Part shown: piece after piece, positions 24,056-32,463 of the stretch
Numbering within the stretch: the stretch's first letter is position 1
Layout: every line of letters starts with the position of its first letter
Source of the DNA: an uncultured Flavobacteriales bacterium
GTDB taxonomy: Bacteria; Bacteroidota; Bacteroidia; Flavobacteriales; Crocinitomicaceae
Reading direction: 5' to 3'
Length of the DNA stretch: 64,000 bases
Assembly (NCBI GenBank): GCA_946482515.1
Contig: CAMLRS010000014.1
Location: forward strand, 37,576 to 101,575
Translations under genes and position numbers: made by a program
Notes under the pieces: generated by a model
The model's database searches: none
The model's input: the letters and a program-made list of their open reading frames with translations, nothing else
Told to the model about the DNA's origin: nothing

Positions 24056-24988
24056 TCAAGAATCCTTCGTATTATCGTTCAGCTTCTGACCGAGAAACGT
24101 TCCCTGGATGATTTCCTGCTGGTAATCTTTCATCGCTCCCGGTGAATGCGGGATCAGGATAGAGGAGTTCTTGGAATTCGCACCGATATCCTTGATCGTA
24201 TCGAAGTATTGAGTCATGAGTACGAACTGCATAACTTCTTCGTGTGTTACCGTTTGCAGTGACTGCTGGAAGTCAGCCACGGATTCCTTGAAACCACGAA
24301 CGATCTCGAGTCGCTGAGCTGCGATACCCTCTCCGGCCAGGCGCTTGGATTCTGCTTCTGCCTCCGCTTCCTTGATGATACGGATCTTTTTCGCTTCGGC
24401 CTCCTGTAAAGCGGCCTCTTTTTCACGCTTGGCGGCGTTGATGCGGTTCATGGATTCCTTCACTTTGTGATCCGGATCGATATCAGTGATGAGCGCCTTG
24501 ATGATCGTGTAGCCGAAGATTTCCATGCTCTCGGAAATGTTTTCCTGAACAGCCATGGCAATGTCTTCTTTCTTGGCGAATACGTTGTCGAGCTCAAGCT
24601 TTGGTACTTCTGCGCGCACGTCGTCGAAAATGTAGGAAGCGATCTGTCCTTTCGGGTTGTCGAGCGAGTAGTAAGCTGTCTGAACGTTGGCCCTACCGAT
24701 CTGGTACTGCACGGAAACCTGCAGGTTTACGAATACGTCGTCGAAGGATTTGGTCTCAATGGTCACATCCAGCTGCTGTACGCGCAGGTTCACTACAGCT
24801 ACTTTGCGGTCGATGAACGGAATCAGCAAACCGAATCCCGGCTGTGCCACGCGCTGGAATTTCCCGAGTCGCTCGATAACAAGCGCGGTTTGTTCGCGAA
24901 CAATGATGAAGGATTTTAAAATGAGCAGCAGCCCTAAAACGCCGATTACACCATAGAGGATCAATTCATTGGGATTTGCAGTGTTCAT
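24056..24988 (-). CDS. SPFH/band-7 (stomatin/QmcA-like) membrane protein
   Basis: 310 residues from the ATG at 24988. N-terminal membrane helix ILYGVIGVLGLLLILKSFIIV (about residues 9-29), then the SPFH domain opening REQTALVIERLGKFQRVAQPG and PFIDRKVAVVNLRVQQLDV. The centre is helical (EAKKIRIIKEAEAEAESKRL, oligomerising coiled coil), and a C-terminal GTFLGQKLNDNTKD tail follows. These proteins form large ring or cage assemblies around membrane patches and modulate proteases. No NfeD partner gene is adjacent. Downstream of dnaA but separated from it by a terminator. Confidence 0.9.
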   Translation of the reverse strand: MNTANPNELILYGVIGVLGLLLILKSFIIVREQTALVIERLGKFQRVAQPGFGLLIPFIDRKVAVVNLRVQQLDVTIETKSFDDVFVNLQVSVQYQIGRANVQTAYYSLDNPKGQIASYIFDDVRAEVPKLELDNVFAKKEDIAMAVQENISESMEIFGYTIIKALITDIDPDHKVKESMNRINAAKREKEAALQEAEAKKIRIIKEAEAEAESKRLAGEGIAAQRLEIVRGFKESVADFQQSLQTVTHEEVMQFVLMTQYFDTIKDIGANSKNSSILIPHSPGAMKDYQQEIIQGTFLGQKLNDNTKDS

Positions 24989-25010
24989 GGTCGTGTGTTT
25001 TGAGTGAAAT

Positions 25011-25041
25011 AAAAAAAGCCCCGACAATGAATGTCGAGGCC
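25011..25041 (-). terminator. Intrinsic terminator after dnaA
   Basis: On the minus strand GGCCTCGACA, TTCA loop, TTGTCGGGGC then seven T. Ends the dnaA transcript before the SPFH gene. Confidence 0.85.
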
Positions 25042-25048
25042 GCAGTTA

Positions 25049-26479
25049 TCATTGAATGGTCAATTTCTTTTCCAGGTCTTCCAGGTATACGCGGAACTGT
25101 TTATCCGTTTCTGAAAGGTTCATTACTGTACGGCAGGCGTGCAGTACGGTTGCGTGGTCTTTTCCGCCGCAATGCGCTCCGATGCTTGCCAGGGAAGATT
25201 TGGTCATCTTCTTGGAGAAGTACATGGAAATCTGACGGGCTTGTACAACCTCGCGCTTACGTGTTTTCGACTTCAGCATTTCGATAGGCAGATCGAAGTA
25301 ATCGCACACCACTTTCTGGATGTAGTCGATGGAAACTTCGCGGGCCGTGTTTTTCACGAACTTGTCGATCATCTGCTTGGCCAGCTCCAGCGTAATGGCT
25401 TTTTTGTTCAGGGAAGCCTGCGCCAGGAGGGAAGTCAATGCGCCTTCCATCTCACGGATGTTGGTGTTGATGCTGTAAGCAAGGTATTCCACCACTTCAC
25501 GCGGAAGCTCGATGCCGTTGCCGTACATCTTTTTCTCCATGATGGCGATGCGCGTTTCCAGATCCGGTGTGCTCAGATCGGCTGACAAGCCCCACTTGAA
25601 GCGGGAAAGCAGACGCTGTTCCATGCCCTGCATTTCCACCGGTGGTTTGTCGGAAGTCAGAATGATCTGCTTGCCGTTCTGGTGCAAATGGTTGAAGATA
25701 TGGAAGAACACATCCTGCGTTTTCTCTTTGCCGGAGAAGAACTGCACGTCATCGATGATCAATACGTCGATCATCTGGTAGAAGTGGATGAAGTCGTTTG
25801 TTGTCTGGTTTTTCAGCGCATCGATGAACTGGTGGGCGAATTTCTCCGATCCGACATACAGAACGGTTTTATTCGGCGACTGGTTCTTGATACCGATACC
25901 GATAGCGTGAGCGAGGTGGGTTTTACCCAAGCCTACGCCTCCGTAGATCAACAGCGGGTTGAAGGCTGTTCCGCCCGGTTTGTTCGCAACAGCGTAACCG
26001 GCAGAGCGTGCCAGACGGTTGCAGTCACCTTCCACGAAGTTCTCGAAAGAATACGCTGGATTCAGGTTGGAATCCACGTTTACTTTCTTCAGTCCCGGAA
26101 TGATGAACGGGTTTTTGATCGGATTATCGCTGATATTGATCGGCATGTTCACAGGAGCGTTTTTCACCGCTTTGCTGTTGGATGCCGGAAGTTTCACCGT
26201 GTAAGGTGCAGAATTGCTGGCACTGTTTTCCATAACAATACTGTATTCCAGGTGTCCCTCTGCGCCCAGTTCTTTTTTGACCACCTTCTTCAAAAGCGTG
26301 ACATAATGTTCCTCGAGCCATTCGTAAAAGAAATGGGAAGGAACCTGGATCATCAGCACATTGTTTTCAATGCGTACGGGAACAATGGGTTCGAACCACG
26401 TTTTGTAAGCTTGGAGCGGGATGTTGTCTTTGATCACTCGCAGACAAGAATTCCATACAGCGTCATGGTTGGCACTCAT
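25049..26479 (-). CDS. dnaA: Chromosomal replication initiator DnaA
   Basis: 476 residues. Domain I (SANHDAVWNSCLRVIKDN, KTWFEPIVPV), a linker, then the AAA+ domain from about residue 145 (NPAYSFENFVEGDCNRLARS) with Walker A GGVGLGKTHLAHAIG and Walker B VLIIDDVQFFSGKEKTQ, and Arg-rich EQRLLSRFKWG. Domain IV contains the DnaA-box reader IGAHCGGKDHATVLHACRTV near the C-terminus. It melts the origin and loads the helicase. Divergent from the thioesterase gene across a 358-base gap. Confidence 0.97.
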   Translation of the reverse strand: MSANHDAVWNSCLRVIKDNIPLQAYKTWFEPIVPVRIENNVLMIQVPSHFFYEWLEEHYVTLLKKVVKKELGAEGHLEYSIVMENSASNSAPYTVKLPASNSKAVKNAPVNMPINISDNPIKNPFIIPGLKKVNVDSNLNPAYSFENFVEGDCNRLARSAGYAVANKPGGTAFNPLLIYGGVGLGKTHLAHAIGIGIKNQSPNKTVLYVGSEKFAHQFIDALKNQTTNDFIHFYQMIDVLIIDDVQFFSGKEKTQDVFFHIFNHLHQNGKQIILTSDKPPVEMQGMEQRLLSRFKWGLSADLSTPDLETRIAIMEKKMYGNGIELPREVVEYLAYSINTNIREMEGALTSLLAQASLNKKAITLELAKQMIDKFVKNTAREVSIDYIQKVVCDYFDLPIEMLKSKTRKREVVQARQISMYFSKKMTKSSLASIGAHCGGKDHATVLHACRTVMNLSETDKQFRVYLEDLEKKLTIQ

Positions 26480-26837
26480 TATTACAGACAGTTTTAGCTT
26501 GTTATGTAAATTAAATCAATTAGTGTCTTACAATTAAGCTCTTGTGCATAGCGGGCACGGGGGGAACTTTAGACAGGAGCAAATATTTACAGAAAAAAGT
26601 GAAAAAAAAAATCGCGCAGGGGTTGATTATTTGAAATGTTTTACTTCGGTTTAAGTGATGCTTTAATTAAAAATTAATAATCCCTTTACCGCGCATTCAT
26701 GTTCGACGAAAACTATCTTTAAAAAGATGAGTGAATTAAAATGCTAGGCGAATATAACGATTTTTTGTGACGCGTAAACCGACGGTTGTGTGAAAATTGT
26801 TGCGATTTTAGCAGATAAATCCAATTGAGCTCAATAA
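26480..26837. other. dnaA-thioesterase divergent intergenic region
   Basis: 358 bases, AT-rich with A-tracts (26606-26614), a TTTAATTAAAAATTAATAA stretch near 26661-26680 and a small ATCTTT-AA-AAAGAT hairpin near 26715-26730. No TTATCCACA-type DnaA box is visible on either strand and no DUE-like 13-mer array, so there is no support for an origin here. Promoters of both flanking genes must lie inside but no clear TAnnTTTG match was found. Confidence 0.5.
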
Positions 26838-27257
26838 ATGAAAGTTGCCTTCTCCCATAAGACCAAAATCCGTGTCCGTTACGGCGAAACCGACCAGATG
26901 GGTTATTGCTATTATGGCAATTATGCATCGTATTTTGAAGTGGGAAGGGTAGAAGCGCTGCGCTCGCTCGGGATGTCGTACCGCGCGCTGGAAGAGGAAG
27001 GTGTGATGCTGCCCGTGAGCCGCTTTGAAGTGGATTACAATCGCCCGGCGCTGTATGACGACGAGCTGACAGTCACCACCACCATTGTGGAAGTAGCCGG
27101 TGCGCGCCTGTTCTTCGAATACGAAATCCACAATCCGGCAGGAGAATTGATCTCGCGGGCAAAGACCACACTGGTATTCGTGGCGAAGACAAACATGCGT
27201 CCGATCGCACCGCCACCACATTTTATGGAGTTAATTCAGCAGTATGAAGTACAGTGA
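26838..27257 (+). CDS. Acyl-CoA thioesterase, YbgC/4HBT family
   Basis: 139 residues. Hotdog-fold 4HBT signature VRYGETDQMGYCYYGNYASY with the catalytic Asp near residue 18, then FEVGRVEALRSLGMSYRALE and PVSRFEVDYNRPALYDDELT. It hydrolyses acyl-CoA thioesters in the cytoplasm; chain-length preference cannot be told. The arginase-family gene starts inside its last codons (14-base overlap), so the two are co-transcribed. A thioesterase divergent from dnaA is, to my knowledge, a common arrangement in Bacteroidota. Confidence 0.92.
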   Translation: MKVAFSHKTKIRVRYGETDQMGYCYYGNYASYFEVGRVEALRSLGMSYRALEEEGVMLPVSRFEVDYNRPALYDDELTVTTTIVEVAGARLFFEYEIHNPAGELISRAKTTLVFVAKTNMRPIAPPPHFMELIQQYEVQ

Positions 27258-28224
27258 GCATTTCCATTTTTGTTTCCCCGATGAAGCGATCTGTTCCCGC
27301 TGGATCAGCACCAGGGAAGGCGAAACACGTCTTGGACAGCAGGTGTTGTTCCGCGATGCAACCGACAGCTGGACCTCCCGTCGCTACCACATTCTGGGCA
27401 TAACGGAAGACATTGGCCCGCGGGCGAACGGCGGATTGGGTGGGGCAGACAAAGCTTTCTTCGCTTTCATTCAACGCTTTATGGCTGTTCAGAGCAATCG
27501 TTACCTGAAAGGTGATACGATTGCCATACACGGTTATATGGTTCCTTCAGGTGTTACTTCAGAAATGTCGCTGCAAGATCTTGTCAATGAATTGGATAGG
27601 ATCGTTTCTGACTGGACGGAATCGGTGGTGAAAGCCGGAGGCATTCCGATCGTGATCGGCGGCGGACACAACAACGCTTATGGATTGATCAAAGGCACGA
27701 GCCAGGCCCTGCAACAGCCGCTTTCCGTCATCAATCTCGATCCCCATGCCGATACGCGCGATCCGGAAGGCCGTCATTCGGGCAATCCGTTTACTTATGC
27801 GTGGCAGGAAAAATGGTTGAAACACTACACCGTGCTCGGATTGCACGAGTCCTATAACAATGAAGCGATCCTGCGACGCCTGGAAGAAATGCACGCGCAT
27901 ACGGTGTTCTTAGAAACATGGATCGACGATCCGTCGAAGTTCCATAAAGACGTAGCAGCAGCTGCGGAACATTTGGAAGACGTGCCGCTGGGCATCGAGC
28001 TGGACCTCGACAGCATGGCTTTTATGCCGAGCAGTGCTTATACACCAAGCGGCATTACCGTAGAACAAGCCCGTTATTACATCCGGAAACTGGCCGCTTC
28101 GAAGCAGGTTTGTTACCTGCATTTACCGGAAGGCGCACCGAAAACCGATCGCGAGGAAGCAATTGTGGGCAAAACCCTGGCTTACCTCGTTACGGATTTT
28201 ATCAAATGCCATAGCGGTGTTTGA
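27244..28224 (+). CDS. Arginase-family hydrolase, probable formimidoylglutamase
   Basis: 326 residues. Ureohydrolase metal motifs: IVIGGGHNNAYG near residue 139, NLDPHADTRDPEGRHSGNPF near 162 and GIELDLDSMAF near 249. The SGNPF element after DxHxD and the GGGHNN form are those of the formimidoylglutamase-like branch common in Flavobacteriia. It would hydrolyse N-formimidoyl-glutamate in histidine breakdown or a related guanidino compound. No other hut genes are in the window, so the substrate is uncertain. It overlaps the thioesterase gene by 14 bases. Confidence 0.82.
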   Translation: MKYSEHFHFCFPDEAICSRWISTREGETRLGQQVLFRDATDSWTSRRYHILGITEDIGPRANGGLGGADKAFFAFIQRFMAVQSNRYLKGDTIAIHGYMVPSGVTSEMSLQDLVNELDRIVSDWTESVVKAGGIPIVIGGGHNNAYGLIKGTSQALQQPLSVINLDPHADTRDPEGRHSGNPFTYAWQEKWLKHYTVLGLHESYNNEAILRRLEEMHAHTVFLETWIDDPSKFHKDVAAAAEHLEDVPLGIELDLDSMAFMPSSAYTPSGITVEQARYYIRKLAASKQVCYLHLPEGAPKTDREEAIVGKTLAYLVTDFIKCHSGV

Positions 28225-28246
28225 AAAGGATTCGTATTTTTAGAAT

Positions 28247-30496
28247 ATGTCCACAAAAGAACGCGTCCGGAAAGGTTTTAACACCGTCCGGTACTTTTTT
28301 CCGCTGGTTCTCATCTTCAGTCATTTGAAGTACAACCTGGTAGCAATGCTCTACTGGGTGTTTTTCTTTGCGGTGGTGACCGATCATTTAGGGCGGGCAT
28401 TTGGCGTTCCTTTTCTGTTTCTTTCACCTGAATACCAGGGAAGTGTGAATGTCTGGTCGTTCGGACTACTGGGCTTTTCACTCGGCGGCATGACCATGGC
28501 CTTCAATTCGTACAGCTACATCCGGCTGGGGCCGCGTTTTCCGTTCCTGGCAACTGTTCACAAGCCTTTTGTGAAGTTCTGTATGAACAACTCGGTCATC
28601 CCGATGGTGTTCAATATCGTGTACCTCATTTCGATGGCGCGTTTCCAGCGGGTGGAAGAATATGCGACTTCGGGCGATATCGCCGGTTATGTTTTGGCCT
28701 ACAGTATCGGCTATCTGCTCTTCATCGCGATTTCGATTGCCTATTTCTTCCCAACGAATAAGAATTTCTTCGATCTGCTGATCCGCACAAAACGTCCGGA
28801 TGGCCCGCAGCCACGCTGGTCGCGGCTCAGCCAGGGGAAAACGATGCGCTATTCCGCCGATGCGAAAAATCCGCTGTACTGGTATTTCGGGCGCTATTTC
28901 CGTGTGCAGCAATGCCGTTCGACGCGTCATTACAGTGCAACGCTGCTGCAAAACGTCTTTGCACAGAACCGTATTTCAACCACGGTATTCGAGATCACAA
29001 CCGTTGTTACCTTCGTTTTACTGGGATTGCTGGGTGGTGCAGCTGTGTTCGATGTGCCTGCGGCTATGAGCATCGTCTTGCTGCTGACCATTATCCTGAT
29101 GCTGTTCAGCGCCCTGATTTCCTGGATGAAAGGCTGGACCTACCTGTTGATCATCGTTGTGTTTGGGATCATGGATATCGGTTCGGTAGAATGGAATGCC
29201 TTTCAGTTTGAAAACCAGGCTTATGGTCTGAATTATGATTTTGAAAAACGCGAGCCGTACAACAACGCCGCCATCATTGCCAATTGTTCCGACAAAGCAG
29301 CTTCCACACGCGATTCGCTGGCGTATATCCGGTTGCTGAACAACTGGAAAAAACGCACGGGCGACACCAAGCCGCTGCTCATCCTGGTGAACACCTCCGG
29401 TGGTGGCTCGCGCAGCGCTTCGTGGGTGTTTGAAGTCATGCGCTACTGTGATTCCATTTCGAAAGGCGATTTTACGCGTCATACAGCCGTTGTTACAGGC
29501 GCTTCCGGCGGAATGATAGGTGCCAGCTATTACCGGGCGTTATTGCTCGAAAAACAGCGCGGTAAAAAAATCGATCTGAACGATCCGGAGTATTACGCCG
29601 CTATTTCGGAAGATTTACTGAACAAGCTCAGCTTTGCGGCGTCGACCAACGACATCTTTTTCAGGTATCACACCAGCTCAGGAAACGGGACTTCCTATAA
29701 TTACGATCGCGGAATGGCCTTCGAAGGCGATCTGAACGAAAACACCGGAAATATCCTGAATCACCAGCTGGGGTACTATAAAAAGCCCGAGCAACAGGGG
29801 GAAATCCCGGTGATCATCTATTCTCCTACGATTGTAAACGACGGCCGACGGTTGTTCATTTCCTCGCAGTCGCTGAATTTCATGACGCAGAACAATTCCA
29901 AGTTGGCCGGTATGTCGAGCTCGTATGAGAACATTGATATCCACCAGCTGCTGCGCAATAACAACGTCGACAACATGCGCTATACCAGTGTGCTGCGTAT
30001 GAGCGCAACCTTCCCGTTCGTGCTGCCGATGGTGACGCTTCCTACTTCGCCGTCTATCCAGGTGATGGATGCCGGTACACGCGACAACTTCGGGGTGAAA
30101 ACATCGATGCAGTGGTTATTTGCCCTGCGTGAATGGATTCGGGAAAATACGTCGGGCATATTGTTCGTGCAGATCCGCGACACGAAAAAGATGCTTACCG
30201 GGCAGGAAATTCAGAAAGTGACTTTCCTTGATAAGTTCACGCTGCCGTTTGCCAATGTATACGGAAATTTCCCGCGTACGCAGGATTTCGACCAGGAAGA
30301 GCTGCTGAAAATGTTCTCTGTCAAGCAGGAAATCCCGATGTATTTCGTTTCGGTGAACCTGCGCGAGTTTGCCCGCAACCGCATTTCGTTGTCGTTCCAC
30401 CTCACCACGCGTGAAAAAGTGAAGATCCGGCAAGCGATCCACACGGAAGGCAATCAGGCTGCAATTAACGTTATTCGAAAGCAATTAAGGCAGTGA
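28247..30496 (+). CDS. Patatin-like phospholipase with multi-span membrane N-terminus
   Basis: 749 residues. The first ~330 residues hold about six to eight hydrophobic helices (YNLVAMLYWVFFFAVVTDH, VWSFGLLGFSLGGMTMAF, GYVLAYSIGYLLFIAISIAY, ITTVVTFVLLGLLGGAAVF, AMSIVLLLTIILMLFSALIS, WTYLLIIVVFGIMDI). The patatin domain follows: oxyanion loop NTSGGGSRSA near residue 383, nucleophile Ser420 in TGASGGMIGASYYR and Asp608 in VMDAGTRDNFG. It is predicted to be a membrane-anchored lipid acyl hydrolase. Fusion of patatin to a polytopic membrane domain is less usual than soluble forms. Confidence 0.87.
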   Translation: MSTKERVRKGFNTVRYFFPLVLIFSHLKYNLVAMLYWVFFFAVVTDHLGRAFGVPFLFLSPEYQGSVNVWSFGLLGFSLGGMTMAFNSYSYIRLGPRFPFLATVHKPFVKFCMNNSVIPMVFNIVYLISMARFQRVEEYATSGDIAGYVLAYSIGYLLFIAISIAYFFPTNKNFFDLLIRTKRPDGPQPRWSRLSQGKTMRYSADAKNPLYWYFGRYFRVQQCRSTRHYSATLLQNVFAQNRISTTVFEITTVVTFVLLGLLGGAAVFDVPAAMSIVLLLTIILMLFSALISWMKGWTYLLIIVVFGIMDIGSVEWNAFQFENQAYGLNYDFEKREPYNNAAIIANCSDKAASTRDSLAYIRLLNNWKKRTGDTKPLLILVNTSGGGSRSASWVFEVMRYCDSISKGDFTRHTAVVTGASGGMIGASYYRALLLEKQRGKKIDLNDPEYYAAISEDLLNKLSFAASTNDIFFRYHTSSGNGTSYNYDRGMAFEGDLNENTGNILNHQLGYYKKPEQQGEIPVIIYSPTIVNDGRRLFISSQSLNFMTQNNSKLAGMSSSYENIDIHQLLRNNNVDNMRYTSVLRMSATFPFVLPMVTLPTSPSIQVMDAGTRDNFGVKTSMQWLFALREWIRENTSGILFVQIRDTKKMLTGQEIQKVTFLDKFTLPFANVYGNFPRTQDFDQEELLKMFSVKQEIPMYFVSVNLREFARNRISLSFHLTTREKVKIRQAIHTEGNQAAINVIRKQLRQ

Positions 30497-30517
30497 ACGG
30501 GGTGATGCACTAGATTG

Positions 30518-30652
30518 GTTCCCCGCGAATGAACGAATACACGAATGCTTTTTTGCTGATGGTATTAATGGACGCGAATAGTTGCCAGCCATGCTGACAA
30601 CTGGTGAAAATTCACTTCAATCCTCATTCTCCGATCTCATTCTCATTCTGAA
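30518..30652. repeat. CGCGAAT/ACGAATG word repeat
   Basis: CCCCGCGAATGAACGAATAC, ACGAATGC, ATTAATGGACGCGAATAG and a GCTGACAAC segment; the same words recur at 54401-54493. Followed by TCTCATTCTCATTCTG. No gene seen. Confidence 0.55.
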
Positions 30653-31252
30653 TCAATCGTGGTCCCATTTGCGGCGCTGCGTGCCCTGGGTTTGAATGAC
30701 TGTCCAGTGCTGTCTTTTGGCTTCTTTGAGAACGAATTTTCGCAACCGGCGCGGGTAGAAGAAACGGCGCAGCATTTTTCCTTCGCTTTTTTCGGGGAAA
30801 ACGGAAGCTACCGATAGCAAGTGGTAGCAGGCTGCAGCACAGCGCATCCCGAAAAACGCGTACGGATAAGGCGCTTGTTCCAGGAAACGGTCACTGATGG
30901 CTGCTAAGCTGTCGCTGCCAGTTGTCGTTATCGGAATGCGGACTTGCAGCGTTTTGATCGTGTCGCAGCCAAACGTGCAGTAAAATCCTTCGACTGTCGA
31001 TTCAACAAAATTTCCGGGCGATGATTTTCTCCGAAAAGCTTTCACTTGTCCGGCGGGATTGAAATGAATAACGCGATCGGGAGCAATTTCCAGCCCGACG
31101 TGTCCGCCGAGTTTACCACCAAACCAGCTGGTTTCGCCGGGTGCTTTCGGTTTGGAGCCGTAAATCACGTGTACGGTGGCATAGAGCGTGTCTTGTGCGA
31201 AAACGGGCAAAAACAAGACAATAGAAACGAAAAGAAGCAGGAGGTTTTTCAT
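30653..31252 (-). CDS. Secreted protein with His/Cys pair, possible permuted papain-fold (NlpC/LRAT-like)
   Basis: 199 residues. Signal peptide MKNLLLLFVSIVLFLPVFAQ. His51 is in GGKLGGHVGLEIAPDRVIHF, a layout typical of permuted NlpC/P60 or LRAT-like enzymes, where the His strand comes before the Cys helix. Cys138 is in YAFFGMRCAAACYHLL at the start of a helix. Two further Cys (YCTFGC) may form a disulfide. It may cleave amide or ester bonds in the periplasm. The basic C-terminal tail (RRFFYPRRLRKFVLKEAKR) is unusual. Family assignment is inferred from motif order only. Divergent from corA. Confidence 0.55.
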   Translation of the reverse strand: MKNLLLLFVSIVLFLPVFAQDTLYATVHVIYGSKPKAPGETSWFGGKLGGHVGLEIAPDRVIHFNPAGQVKAFRRKSSPGNFVESTVEGFYCTFGCDTIKTLQVRIPITTTGSDSLAAISDRFLEQAPYPYAFFGMRCAAACYHLLSVASVFPEKSEGKMLRRFFYPRRLRKFVLKEAKRQHWTVIQTQGTQRRKWDHD

Positions 31253-31290
31253 AGGTTATTGTTTAATTTAGAATCCGGAAGACAAACACT

Positions 31291-32301
31291 ATGCAGCAAA
31301 AACCGGTCCAGCAATATCAGTACGACGCCGAAATACTTACCATTACCAAGGAAGATGAAGCGTATTTTGCCGAACATTTCCGCCCGGAACTGGCGCCCGA
31401 TAAGATGCATTGGCTGAATTACCATTCGATGGCCGACCGGGAGCAGATCACGAAATTGTGCGAGCGGCTCGATATTGATAAACTGACGGTTGAAGATCTG
31501 TTCAAAGGCACGAAACGGCCGCGGCTGGAAGAATATCCGACCTACATTTTCTTTTCCATCCTGTCGGCACTGCCCGAAGACCGGGCGAATTTCACGTTGA
31601 AAGAAGAGCGGGTGAGCTTCATCATGGGCCAGAATTTTCTGATTTCCTTCCAGGAACGCAGCTCAGACCATTTCCCCGATGTGCGCGAGCGACTTGAAAT
31701 GCGCAAAGGAAAATTGCGGTTCAAAGGCCCGGATTACCTGTTGTTCCGCATGCTCGAAGCCATTATCGACAACTACATGGAAGTGGTGGACGAGATTTCC
31801 GGAAAGATCGAAGACATGGAAAAGCTCATCGTTCGGTACGTCAAAAGCGATACGCTGCGACAGATCGAATGGCAGAAACGCAAGCTCATGGAGCTCCGCA
31901 AGATCGTGCAGCCGATGCGCGAGCTCGTAACCCAGCTCGAACGGGTGGAAAACAACCTGTTTGCGGCAGAGAATAATCATTATTACGACGACCTGAAAGA
32001 CAGCTGTTTGAGTGTGATCGACGAGATCGATGTGCAGAAGCAGATCCTGGAAGGGATCACCAACCTCTATTACGCAGTTCAGGGGCAGAAAATGAACGAG
32101 ATCATGAAGGTGCTCACGGTTTTCACGGTCATTTTCATCCCGCTGACCTTCATCGTGGGTGTTTACGGAATGAACTTCGACTTCATGCCTGAGCTGAAGT
32201 GGAAATACGGTTACTTCTTCGTGCTGGGAATCATGGCGCTGATCGCCGGCGGATTGATCTTTGTATTCTACAAGCGCGGCTGGCTGAGACGTAAATCATA
32301 G
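31291..32301 (+). CDS. corA: CorA-family Mg2+/Co2+ channel
   Basis: 336 residues. A cytoplasmic N-terminal funnel domain with long helices (LRQIEWQKRKLMELRKIVQP, about residues 190-215), then two C-terminal membrane helices: VLTVFTVIFIPLTFIVGVYG ending in the pore signature GMNF and YGYFFVLGIMALIAGGLIFVF. The MPEL loop after GMN is normal for the family. It passes Mg2+ (and Co2+ or Ni2+) through a pentameric pore in the inner membrane. Followed by a long hairpin before parE. Length is typical. Confidence 0.95.
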   Translation: MQQKPVQQYQYDAEILTITKEDEAYFAEHFRPELAPDKMHWLNYHSMADREQITKLCERLDIDKLTVEDLFKGTKRPRLEEYPTYIFFSILSALPEDRANFTLKEERVSFIMGQNFLISFQERSSDHFPDVRERLEMRKGKLRFKGPDYLLFRMLEAIIDNYMEVVDEISGKIEDMEKLIVRYVKSDTLRQIEWQKRKLMELRKIVQPMRELVTQLERVENNLFAAENNHYYDDLKDSCLSVIDEIDVQKQILEGITNLYYAVQGQKMNEIMKVLTVFTVIFIPLTFIVGVYGMNFDFMPELKWKYGYFFVLGIMALIAGGLIFVFYKRGWLRRKS

Positions 32302-32312
32302 AGGCAACAGGC

Positions 32313-32362
32313 AATAGTGAACAGGCAATGATTCACCTATTTACTATTGCCTGTTCACTATT
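32313..32362. terminator. Long hairpin between corA and parE
   Basis: AATAGTGAACAGGCAAT (32313-32329) and ATTGCCTGTTCACTATT (32346-32362) are perfect 17-bp arms with a 16-base loop. The sequence is built of AACAGGCAATAG words. It ends before the parE promoter at 32408; likely the corA terminator, though there is no U-tract. Confidence 0.6.
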
Positions 32363-32407
32363 CACTGAATTCACCGTTAAACGTTCATAACTCGTGCGTT
32401 CCGGCCG

Positions 32408-32437
32408 TTGAGAATGCGCTGATCACTGTTATATTTG
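32408..32437 (+). promoter_or_regulatory. Promoter of parE-parC
   Basis: TTG (32408-32410) - 19 bases - TATATTTG (32430-32437): full match to the Bacteroidota housekeeping promoter. Start of transcription expected near 32444, twenty bases before the parE ATG at 32464. Confidence 0.8.
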
Positions 32438-32463
32438 TTACTTGCGCAATCTGTAGATTTATT

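Noticed and set aside
26480..26837. Replication origin next to dnaA
   Set aside because: No DnaA boxes of the TTATCCACA form were seen on either strand.
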